A DNA stretch of 64,000 nucleotides from Adiantum capillus-veneris (lineage: Eukaryota > Streptophyta > Polypodiopsida > Polypodiales > Pteridaceae): positions 62,187,872 through 62,251,871 of the forward strand of contig CM043953.1 in NCBI GenBank assembly GCA_014529385.2, read 5' to 3'. Made by a program: the position numbers and the translations under genes. The notes under the pieces are model-generated. The model ran no database searches and was not told the DNA's origin. It worked only from the letters and a program-made list of their open reading frames with translations. Each line of letters begins with the position of its first letter. The stretch's first letter is position 1. Below are positions 22,062 through 30,829 of the stretch, in pieces.

Positions 22062-24248
22062 ATGGCAAGGGGTAGCAAGCAACAGGAGAAACAACAAGAA
22101 GGAAGTAGCAAGAAAAAGGTAGAGTTGAAGAGGAGGAAAGCTCTGGTTGCATCAGAGAGCGAAGCAGATGAAGTATCTGCAAGCAGCAGCAGCCATGACA
22201 TAGAGAACTTTACCTCCAGTGACCCAAGTGATGAGAGCTACAAAGCAGACTCAGCAGCATCTGATGATTCCGATGTCAATTCCGAGTCAGGTGCATCCAG
22301 TGATCAAGAGGAACACTCAAAGGTGGCTCAGAAAAAAGAAAAGCAGCAAATTATCACTCATGAAATCAAGAGGCCTGCTTCTTCAAAAAATCGCACAGCA
22401 TTTTCATTACATTTTCATATGCAGCAACCTCGACCATCTCTCAGCGAGGTGCTGTCGACTGCTCAGCTACGGACTCTGGGCCTCACAGAATTGGCTGATG
22501 CAAATTTACCTAATACTATTCCTGCAGAATTGATACATCAACTGCTGAAAAACTTTCCAAAGGTTCGGGGCCACAAGCTAACAGCTACAAGGCTTGGCCA
22601 TGCCATGGGTATGACCAACTTTCCAGCTGTGAAGTCTACTACTCACACTTTCTCTTTGTTGTCCAAGGACGCGACAATTCAAGCATGTAAAGAGCTATTG
22701 AGCTCGGATCACCCAAATTATGAGCGAAACAGACGGCTTCTCGCAATCTTCAGGTATTACTTTCTGGCTCGGGATGCCAAAGAAGACAAGGTACAAACAG
22801 ATATTCTCACTACATTCTCCCACTGCGACGGGCTATACTGTTTAATCTACACTATCCCATGTGGATTCCACCAAATTCTCTTCAACTCTCTGCAGTCTAG
22901 GGCTAAAAGATTTCGGGCCCAAGTGCAGTCTGTGCAGTTAACTTTTAGATGTTTTGCGGCGCCTCTCTTGGCATGGATCATAAACATACCTATTAACATA
23001 AATGAAGTGGATGAGGAACAGGGAACCTCGAAAGGGAGAAGGAAACCCGTGAGCATGCAACTAGACCCCACAGTCACCAAGAAAAAGAAGATCAACGCGA
23101 AAGTGATGAAGGATACAGTGAAGTCTCTACTCTCCTTGCCAGTTTCTGAGAGACAGCAGACTAGGGTACATCTTTAGCGTCATACGTCTACTGCTACACC
23201 TGGTTCTGCTGTGCCGACACCAGTGTCTACTGCCGCTCCTCAGGACAGGATGGTCACTTCACCCTTACAGGATCCTCCTCCTTCTTCTCCCATCTTCACT
23301 CATACACCGGTCAACATATCACTCGCTGCACCTACAACAACAATCTCTGAGGCACCTTCTACACCAAGTATCCCTACTTCTAGCTCGCCGGTTGTGCCAC
23401 CATCTGCACCTACTTTTAGCTCGCCGACAGTGCCACATGTGCGCCCTCCAGCATCACATCCATCTGAGGGATCTTCAGGTAGGACCGACTCCACTTCTCT
23501 GTTTCAGCTTTCAGAGAAGTTGCTTCAGGACTCCAGAGCTGCTATTGCCACCATCGAGCTAGGCGTGGAGCAGCTAGCTGCAACCCACCAGCATCACTCC
23601 GCCACATACGTAGCTATGGAGGGATCCCTGCGAGTTGCCGAGAGTGCCATCGCAGATCGAGATGCAACGATTTTTGCACTACAGCAGGCATTGAAGATAA
23701 AGTCGAGAATTATTGATGACCTCAAAGCACAGGTGCAAGGATTTCAAGAAATGCTTATGTATGATAGCAGGCCTACCCAGGCTACTGTGGGATATGGATG
23801 GACTAGGCCAAGGATACAAGTCCAGAGTCCAGCTACCTTTGCAGCGCCAGCAGGTCCCTCTCAACCCTCTCACCAGTTCATGGGACACTACCCAGCAGGT
23901 CCCTCTCAGCCCTCTCAGCAGTTCATGGGACACTACCCACAGCCCTAGGTCCAGTACTTCACTCAGCAAGAGTCTCAGATCCAGATGCCACACATGCAGA
24001 GCCAGAGTGCTCCTTGCGGTGACCGTGTTGCTGGTGCACACCGCCATGGTTGCGTTACTAGGCGTCCGGAGTTCACTTCAGGGCAGGTACTCCCATCCGC
24101 TGTGCAGCAGATGGCTGCTACAACCACAGGAAATCAAGGTATGCAAAGCACAGGACAGCAACCGCATGGTTACACTATTGATCTGATGGCTCCTCCCGAT
24201 CCGGAAGCTTCTGGAGCAACAGTGGGGACAACCCTTTCCCTTGGGTGA
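22062..24248 (+). pseudogene. Extra ORF between pol and the 3' LTR, unknown function
   Basis: A single frame of about 728 codons, from the ATG at 22062 (MARGSKQQEK), is interrupted only by TAG at 23175-23177 and TAG at 23946-23948. From N- to C-terminus it shows: a Lys-rich basic start; an acidic Ser/Asp/Glu-rich stretch (to about residue 90); a non-repetitive, probably helical middle (about residues 120-330) with YERNRRLLAIFRYYFLAR and HCDGLYCLIYTIPCGFHQIL; a second Lys-rich patch; a Pro/Thr/Ser-rich linker; a predicted coiled coil (about residues 480-590); and a Gln-rich tail with a repeated GPSQPS-QFMGHYP unit. No signal peptide or transmembrane segment is evident, so it does not look like an envelope protein. 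I do not recognise the family. Long extra ORFs at this position are known in some plant gypsy lineages. Confidence 0.75.
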
Positions 24249-24353
24249 CAGGACTGTGCTCTTACCTCATCTTTCATGGTACATATAGTTACTTTTGCAG
24301 TTTCATTCAGTTTTGGCTCACCGAGACGGTGACCAGTCTTGTGGCGGGCAACC

Positions 24354-24925
24354 TGTAGCCTGCTACAGTGTCACTTCACAGGACAGGCAGTTGGACAGTT
24401 AGCTACAGTTGGTCTGGCTCACACTGGACGGACCCTTTGGCTGGGAGTGACACGTGGCAGGGTACCTACAGTGGTCTAGTGGACGTCGTGGCCAGGTCAC
24501 CACCACCACTCTGTTTGGAGATAGACTTAGCTGGCTGGACATTTATGGGCCGTTGGTGGCTCTTATGGTTGTACATATCAGTAGTCGTTTTGGGGGAGTT
24601 GGGGCTTATCTTGCATGTAGTCGTCTAGAGAGTCTTACACAGAGCACTGCTACACCATCCATGCACATCTGAGCCTCGACACCCCATCTTGTACCTGTGA
24701 GTCCTGGGCTGGAGCTGAGTGTGCTGCCACTCCAGAGTCTGTACAAGGTCCTTTGAGTTAGTCGAGTCCACATGTTCTGGTCTACTGCTGTGTCTCTGTT
24801 ATTATCCATTGTTTCTTGTATTTCATTCTGTTGAGAGAGTTTCTGTTTGTTGAGTGAGATTGTCACGCACATTGCACTGGGGGACACCCACACTGTAGAG
24901 AGCACGACACATTATCCGTGCTACA
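24354..24925 (+). repeat. 3' LTR of the 11-kb element
   Basis: 572 bp, TGTAGC to GCTACA, a perfect 6-bp terminal inverted repeat. The bases just upstream (GTGGCGGGCAACC) are not a canonical polypurine tract. Confidence 0.95.
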
Positions 24926-25012
24926 ATCCTAAAAAGCACCCACATCAAGACGCCTAGATCCATTACAGTTCCAGGCAGCAACTTTGAGTGTGGTCCCATA
25001 AGTCTCACACCG
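24926..25012 (-). pseudogene. LINE ORF2 endonuclease N-terminus, minus strand
   Basis: On the minus strand it follows the ORF1 stop directly and in frame. It encodes CETYGTTLKVAAWNCNGS, containing the endonuclease's first catalytic Asn, then reaches the LTR insertion site. It continues at 13914. An in-frame TAG lies just before the insertion point. Confidence 0.85.
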
Positions 25013-25905
25013 TCACGTGGAGCGTCGCCCCAGTATTACCACTCTTCCATCTCGATAAAAGGAAATCTTGTCTTTTCCCCTTGCCGCTCTAATCTTCGAC
25101 ATTACCTCCTGCATATGAGCGATCTGTGAGAGGGTAAGATCATCCCTGAGAAAGATGCCCGTCTCTTTAAGAGTTGGCCTTTTCTTCAAGAAGGTCTTCT
25201 TCGCTTCCATGGAGGGAAAACGGAGGACGAGTGCCCTTTCTTTTGAGGTTTCCCCACTGCTTCTATTTTTCTTTATGTTGGCCACTCTCCAAGCTCTTGT
25301 GTGCGTCGGCTCATGAACCCCCATCAAGGCCATGAGTTCTTTTACCTCTTCATCCACATTGTCTTTGTCTTTAAGACCGCAAATTCTCACATGTAAAGCG
25401 CGCACATGTCTTCTTTGCTCCTCCTCTAGTGTCAGATTAATGATAGTGGGTGTGGACGTGGACGTTATCTCCTTGCCTTTTCCTTTCTTGGCAACCTCGA
25501 TCCATTTCTTGGCTTCATCCGCCTTCTGTTGAGTTTTTGTAAGAACGTCTACTCAAGAAGTCGTCATCTCTTTGTGTTGCTCTTCTCCTCTTTGATGGCC
25601 CGTACTTTCTCCTTGATCGTGTTGATTTCTTCGATTACTGAGGGTTGCAATTCACCCTCTTCCAGTGTGTTTCTTGATCGTGCTTCGGGGAGATCCTTCT
25701 TGAGTGATGAAATCTCTTCATCCTGAGTCGTCACCCGATCTTCCAATGCATTTATCTTGCTTTCATGGATCAACACGCATCCTTCGAGCATTTTTATTGT
25801 GCCCAATAGATTGCTGTTCATCTTGGTAATGGCCTCCGTCATTTCCTCTTTGCACTTTTGAATGGCATCCTCTAAGGGGTCGGCTTTATCACTCTGCCTC
25901 CTCAT
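25013..25905 (-). pseudogene. LINE ORF1 protein, minus strand
   Basis: The start MRRQSDKADPLEDAIQKCKEE matches the ATG of the copy at 29939. A coiled coil fills the first half (MLEGCVLIHESKINALEDRV and heptads). A frameshift near 25560 separates it from the RRM-like half (LHVRICGLKDKDNVDEE, ERALVLRFPSMEAKK) and the C-terminal domain (DDLTLSQIAHMQEVMSKI, YRDGRVVILGRRST). The stop TGA (complement of 25013-25015) is followed by CGG and the in-frame endonuclease. This is an L1-like ORF1 nucleic-acid chaperone remnant. Confidence 0.85.
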
Positions 25906-26270
25906 GCTTAATCGCCGCCCAGAAATGAGAGCCACTAAGCGCACATATGTTTCCACACTATGCATACATTGTCTCCCGTATCAAGCATATATTTTGCATA
26001 CCCTCACAATTTCTGCAAAATCTGCAAAAACGTCAACTATCTAAATTTTCTTGAGGTGTGAATTCCCTGCAGTGTAAATTCCTTGCTGGAAAATTGCTGC
26101 TGGAAAATTGTTGGACCTGTACCTACCCGGTGGGGGAGAGGGGGGAATACAAGCCAAAGCAGAAAATGAAAATGCAAAGGCAGCGGGGCTGGCTGCAGAA
26201 AAGTACACGGGTGAGGGTGTTGGCTGCAGAAAATGCACGGGGCAACAAGGCGCAATGGGGGTGGCTTTGT

Positions 26271-26307
<37 letters not shown>
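25906..26307 (-). other. 5' UTR of the minus-strand LINE
   Basis: It carries repeated TTTTGCAGA/AATTGC-type motifs also present before the ORF1s at 29939 and 60647. A 37-bp poly-G run (26271-26307; poly-C on the element's sense strand) lies at its 5' edge, next to the tail of the preceding LINE. Confidence 0.6.
26271..26307. repeat. Poly-G homopolymer, 37 bp
   Basis: Uninterrupted G run at the 5' border of the minus-strand LINE. Confidence 0.95.
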
Positions 26308-26308
<1 letters not shown>

Positions 26309-26580
26309 GGTAACGAGAGAGGGCAGCACACACACACACACACACATGAAATGAAATGAAATGTGATGTAATATTAACGTCTTCAAAAGGCCAAACTGAC
26401 CTATAAGACCAGAAGGTTACATGTGGTGAATCGAATACCAGGTCTGGGTACAAAAAGTACAAAGAACTGAAAAGAAAATAGTGGGTAGGGGTGGGGTGAA
26501 AGCTGATACAAAAGGAATACAAACAATCAAGCATCATATACATATACATCAGTATCTGAGACAGCTCTTATGTCACGCCC
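26308..26580 (-). mobile_element. Tail-only LINE copy with (TG)n end, minus strand
   Basis: On the minus strand about 240 bp of LINE 3' UTR end in GGTCTTATAGGTCAGTTTGGCC, GAAGACGTTAATATTAC and three CATTT repeats. These run into (TG)n (26329-26346 on the plus strand as CA) instead of (CT)n. The next LINE on the same strand starts immediately after. Confidence 0.8.
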
Positions 26581-26925
26581 ATAAAGGAGTTGATGCGAGA
26601 GCTTGATATTATAGAAATGGGCAGGTCTAGATTATCACAGGATGAGGAGCACACTCAATATGGCAGATACTTGATTGATATAGGGACGGCCCATGGATTG
26701 GCCATTTTCAATGGCCTACAGAGATTCCCTACTGCTGGTGGTTTTACATGCTTTCCACATCGGCATGGCGCTAGTACAGTGGATTATGTTATGGCTCCGC
26801 CAGGACTCATTCCTTCCTTTCAGGATTTCGTGTTGGGAACTAGGCTGGTTGGCATAGCAATCGATCATGCTATTTTGTCTTTCACTCTATCGTTCCAGTT
26901 CAACACAGCATCTACGCCACAGATT
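26581..26925 (+). pseudogene. LINE ORF2 endonuclease fragment
   Basis: Open from about 26590, it encodes MRELDIIEMGRSRLSQDEEH, GFTCFPHRHGASTVDYVMA and the VDH-like IDHAILSFTL motif. It is truncated at both ends and fuses in frame to the coiled-coil segment that follows. Confidence 0.82.
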
Positions 26926-27465
26926 GCACCACATCCTATGGATGCTTTGGCCAAGTCGCTGATGGAGATGATGCTACAACAAGAGGTGCAACACGCCGCC
27001 ATGGAAGAAAGAAGGGGAGCCATGGAGCTTGAGTGTGAGCACGCACCAATGGCGGCCGAAGAACGAAGGGCAGCCATGGAGCTTGAGTGTGAGCACGCAC
27101 GAATGGCGGCCGAAGAACGAAGGGCAACTATGGAGCTCCACCGTGAGCAGGCACGCGAGGCTCAACGCATAGCAGCCGAAGAAAAGCGATCCTCTTTGGA
27201 GTTAGAGCGAGAGGCGCAGAGAGACCAACGCATGCAGGAGTTGGTCCTACAGGTACTCTCCTCAAAGTCCGAGCCACTCAAAGAAGAAGGCGAATCATCT
27301 CGTAGCACAGGTAGAGGAGACAACTCCAACAATCCAATCACTAAGAAGTTGACATTTAGTAAGTATGATGGTAAGATGGATGCTTCTTTGATTTATTCGT
27401 GGTTGCATTAATTTAATGCTTACTTTGCGACTAAGAAGAAGACGATCAACAGTAATGTTTTGACT
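26926..27465 (+). pseudogene. Coiled-coil/gag-like fragment between LINE pieces
   Basis: In frame with the preceding endonuclease piece, it has three repeats of an MAAEERRAAMELECEHAR-like unit (about 60 bp each), then a charged helix. It ends KLTFSKYDGKMDASLIYSWLH, which resembles the beginning of a gypsy gag domain. A TAA ends the frame at 27409-27411 and the similarity continues briefly (FNAYFATKKKT). It probably comes from an LTR element. No terminal repeats were seen, so the way it arrived is unknown. Confidence 0.6.
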
Positions 27466-28584
27466 GTACAGCGATTTCCTGGAGTAGGCAGTTTCACATG
27501 CTTTCCACACAGACACAAGGCCAGTACAGTGGACTATGTTATGGCATAGCCGAGCTTTATTCCTTGTAATCAGGATTTCATAGTGGGAGTCAGACCAGTG
27601 GGCGTAGTAGTGAATCATGCAATTTTGTCATTTTCACTTTCATTTCAGTATAGTACAGCCCAGACATCAGGAGGTAGGTCACATACCAGTTATACATTTA
27701 CACTAGAGACTGACTCAGTTTATACAAAGGAGATCTTTAGCCGTCTATGCACAGCTGGTCCTGGCCTCTCAGTGGAGGAGTGCACCACTTTACTGATTGA
27801 GACACTGCATGGTGCAGCATCAGAGGCATACCCACACACTCAACCGGGTCGGAGACGATATTCAGGGGGCATGCCCCAAAATAGTTGATATGATGAGGAG
27901 TGCAAAGAGATGAGAGCCCAGCTTCAGAGGGATCTTCTTTTAGGAGTCATCATTTACAAACAATCCAGATTGCTTCCCGACACCTTGTGCGACGGAAGAA
28001 ACGAGCTTACTTGGCCAAGAAGGAGCGAGACTTGTATCAGTTGTTCTTGAGTAGAGACTCGGGAGAGGCATGGCGATTCTTTTATGAGCACTCCCCTCCC
28101 CCAGTGATAAGTTCTCCTATGTGTGGGGCCAGTATGCCTCATCCTTATATACGGTTCCTAGACAGGGACCCCTTCCAGATCCTGCAGAGCCATACCCACC
28201 TACCAACACCTTCTTTACCACTGAGATGGTAAAGAGAGCCATTGACAAGGAGAGGACCAGCAGGGCATATTGATCATGATGGTCTAGTAGCAAAGCACTT
28301 TACACATGCTAGAGATATGCTGGTAGAGGTTCTTGCAGTGTTGTTCAATCGTGCCATGTGTGAGGGGTTACCTGAGACTTGGAGGTTGTCTACTATTGTG
28401 CCTATCTTCAAAGCAGGTGATCCTATAGAGCCTGGGAATTACCGCACTATTATGGTTGGGCACACATTGGCACGGTTGTATGCATCCATTCTTGAGAAGC
28501 AGTTGATAATTGGGCAGAGGGTGAGGGTGTACAAGCAAAGGGCCAGGCCGGTTTCAGGAGAGGTTTCTCCACTCTTGATCATAC
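27466..28584 (+). pseudogene. LINE ORF2 fragment, endonuclease to early RT
   Basis: It starts within the endonuclease (LQRFPGVGSFTCFPHRHKAS), passes through the linker (AYPHTQP, MPQNS) and into RT (HDGLVAKHFTHARDMLVEVL, STIVPIFKAGDPIEPGNYRT). It ends abruptly at SPLLIILSLRD near 28584, where the next LINE's 5' end begins. In-frame stops occur near 27547 and 27886, and frameshifts are present. Confidence 0.82.
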
Positions 28585-28761
28585 TCTCTCTACGCGACTA
28601 GACTTTCTCTCTCTACGCACGCAGTTTTTTTTCTCTCTGTTGCTCCTGCTGCTGATCCACTGCAGCCCCACCCGCCTGTAGCTGTTGTATTACTGATCGA
28701 CCTGCAACCAGGTGCTGCCCCCGCTCCCATCCCCCCTTGCTGCTTCCGTCCCTACACACAC

Positions 28762-29529
28762 TTTTTTTTTTTGTAAATCTGCTTTGATTAGTTTACAAGT
28801 GGGAAACCTCAAAGCAAGGAAAACCCACAAAAAGAAGAGAAACAAAAATCTGAGCACTACAAGGCTCCGAAAACTAGAAACAGTCAAAGTAAATCCTGTA
28901 GGCATCAAGAGTGATGTCTCCAACATCATGAGCAAAATGTAGTGCTTCACCAAGAGATGATTTGAAATAGGGGAGGGGGTCAACATAGTTGCCGTGGAAC
29001 ATTAAGGAGTTCCTATGGTGACAGATGGTCCACAGGGTCCAGAATCTGACCCAAGTGAAGAACACTGCAAACTGAGAATGAGATGGCCAAAGCACTCCAA
29101 AAAGCCAAAAGCATCTGTGAAAAGAGCCGGAAGGAAAACGCAGCCGAAGAGCAGTCGACAGTTGCCGAATAAAGGCTCTGGAGTGGCGACAACGCCATAG
29201 CAAGTGTGGCACGGTCTCCTCAGCTTCAAGGCATCTGGGGCACTGGGAAGGTGCAATATGCCGAGTATGCAACACACTGCCAACAACAGGTAGAGCTCCC
29301 ACCAAGCAGCGCCACAAGAAAACCCGTTCCTTCAAAGGTAGACGACTCTGCCAAATACGAGACATTGTGTGTTGCCACCACAAGGATGACTTGGAGAGCA
29401 ACCACAACCAATTACCATGATTCACAATCCATATATCAGACTGAAGGATGGCATATACACTGCCAGTTCAGATGCAGTCCAATCTAGTCGTAGCCAGATT
29501 CCAATCAGAGAAGCGAGAGTCCACATCCA
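28762..29529 (-). mobile_element. 5'-truncated poly(A)-tailed L1 insertion, minus strand
   Basis: A perfect 12-bp target duplication CCCTACACACAC flanks it (28750-28761 and 29530-29541). On the minus strand it ends in 11 A. The minus-strand frame 29425-28874 encodes a classic plant LINE zinc-binding reverse-transcriptase tail: IWQSRLPLKERVFLWRCLVG and CPRCLEAEETVPHLLWRC. It belongs to a different LINE clade from its host, which uses (CT)n tails. The target site is the 5' UTR of the host LINE. Confidence 0.93.
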
Positions 29530-29938
29530 CCCTACACACACACACACATTGCACATTGCACTTTCACATATACCCACATTGCACATTGAACCCCCCCGTC
29601 TATTGCATCCTCCACCCGCAGGTACAGCAACAACAAAAGGTACAGCAGAAACAGACAGTCCGCCCAAAACCAATCAAAAAAAAATCAAAAAATCAAAAAT
29701 CGCAAGCCTTCAAACAATTGCAGAATTCAAGAAATTCAGTAACTGCAGAAATTCAAAATTGCAGAATTGACAGGAAATTGCAGAAATTACATAAAACGGG
29801 GGTTTTTCGTCGCTTGGTCGTATTTTGCAGAAATTGCAGGAAATCTGCCATGTATGCTTAGTGTGGAACATGTACGCATAATTTGGAAGCACTTGTGCGT
29901 GTAGGCCAATTTTTCTCGGTTTTTGACATCGATCAAAC

Positions 29939-30826
29939 ATGAGGAAGCAAAGTAATAAGGAAAACCCCTTAGAAGACGCAGTTTCAAAGTGCAAAGAAGA
30001 AATGGTCGAAACCATTAACAATATCAACCGCCAACAATTAGGGACAATAAGAATGCTAGAGGATTGCGTTTCGGCCCAAGAAAGCAAGATCGCGGCAATG
30101 AGAGATCGGCTCACGGCCCAAGACGGAGAGATTGCAGCACTCAAGAAGGAGCTCGTCGAGGCACACTCACGAAACACGCTGGAAGAAGGAGAATTGCAAC
30201 CTTCAGTAATAGAAGAGCTCAACATGATCAAAGAACAAGTGCGAGCCATCAAAGAGGGGGAAGAGCAACACAAAGAAATGACGACCTCTTGGGTGGAGGT
30301 CATCACAAAGACTCAACAGAAGGTTGATGAGGCTGAGAAATGGATTGAGGTTGCCAAGAAGGGGAAAAGCAAGGAAACAACAACGTCCACACCCATCATA
30401 ATTAGCCTGACACTAGAATAGGAGCAAAGAAGGCGTGTGCGCTCTCTACATGTGAGAATTTGCGGCCTTAAAGACAAAGATAATGTGGATGAAGTGGAAA
30501 AAGAACTCATGGCTTTAATGGGGGTTCGTGAGCCGATGCACTCAAGAGTGTGGAGAGTGGGCAGCAAGAAAAATGGGAGCAAGGGGGAAACCTCGAAAGA
30601 AAGGGCACTCATCCTTCGTTTTTCCTACATGCAAGCGAAGAAGGACTCTTCAAAGAAGAGACCAACTCTTAAGAAAATAGGCATGTTTCTCGGGGATGAC
30701 CTTACCCTCTCACAAATCGCTCATATGCACGAGGTAATGCCAGAGATTAGAGCAGCCAGGGAAAAAGGTAAGATTGCTTTTTATCAAGATCGAAGAGTGG
30801 TGATTTTGGAGCCACGCTCCACATGA
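29939..30826 (+). pseudogene. LINE ORF1 protein
   Basis: A 296-codon frame with a single internal TAG at 30419-30421. Order: N-terminal coiled coil (about residues 10-110, MLEDCVSAQESKIAAMRDRL), linker TTSWVEVITKTQQKVDEAEK, RRM-like domain (LHVRICGLKDKDNVDEVEKE, ERALILRFSYMQAKK) and C-terminal domain (GMFLGDDLTLSQIAHMHEV, REKGKIAFYQDRRVVILEPR). Coiled coil, then RRM, then C-terminal domain is the vertebrate-L1-like layout. No CCHC knuckle is present, in contrast to many plant L1 ORF1 proteins. The stop TGA (30824-30826) is followed in frame by CGG and the ORF2 endonuclease. Confidence 0.87.
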
Positions 30827-30829
30827 CGG
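30824..30829 (+). other. Candidate readthrough site TGA-CGG between ORF1 and ORF2
   Basis: The ORF1 stop and the following codon. ORF2 continues in the same frame with CETYETTLKVATWNCNG and has no AUG before the catalytic Asn. The equivalent site is TGA-CGG at 38122-38127 and on the minus strand at 25015-25010, and TGA-TGG at 61771-61776. TGA-CGG is a known leaky-stop context in several plant RNA viruses. Readthrough here is inference. Confidence 0.6.

Larger units (their letters stand above)
13915..24925 (+). mobile_element. Complete Ty3/gypsy LTR retrotransposon, 11,011 bp
   Basis: The element has two 572-bp LTRs beginning TGTAGC. By eye they differ at about 10 positions (roughly 98% identity), two of them at the 3' end, where the left LTR ends GCAACA and the right one GCTACA. 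It is flanked by the perfect 5-bp target duplication ATCCT (13910-13914 and 24926-24930). Inside, in order, are a tRNA-Arg-type primer site, a repetitive leader, gag with four zinc knuckles, protease, RT, RNase H, integrase, a C/T-rich minisatellite and an extra ORF. Domain order protease-RT-RNase H-integrase is that of Ty3/gypsy. No chromodomain is visible. A tRNA-Arg primer and an extra ORF are features I associate with the Tat lineage, but that placement is inference. The element interrupts the endonuclease of a minus-strand LINE. In-frame stops make it defective. Confidence 0.95.

Noticed and set aside
22062-24248. An envelope gene, making the 11-kb element a retrovirus
   Set aside because: No signal peptide, transmembrane segment or glycosylation-rich ectodomain is apparent. 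The composition suggests a nuclear or scaffold-like protein.
30824-30826. The ORF1/ORF2 stop as a random nonsense mutation
   Set aside because: It is at the same codon in four copies whose other stops and frameshifts are all at different places.
30824-30829. UGA decoded as selenocysteine
   Set aside because: Land plants lack the selenocysteine machinery, and no SECIS-like requirement is suggested. Ordinary leaky termination or restart is simpler.
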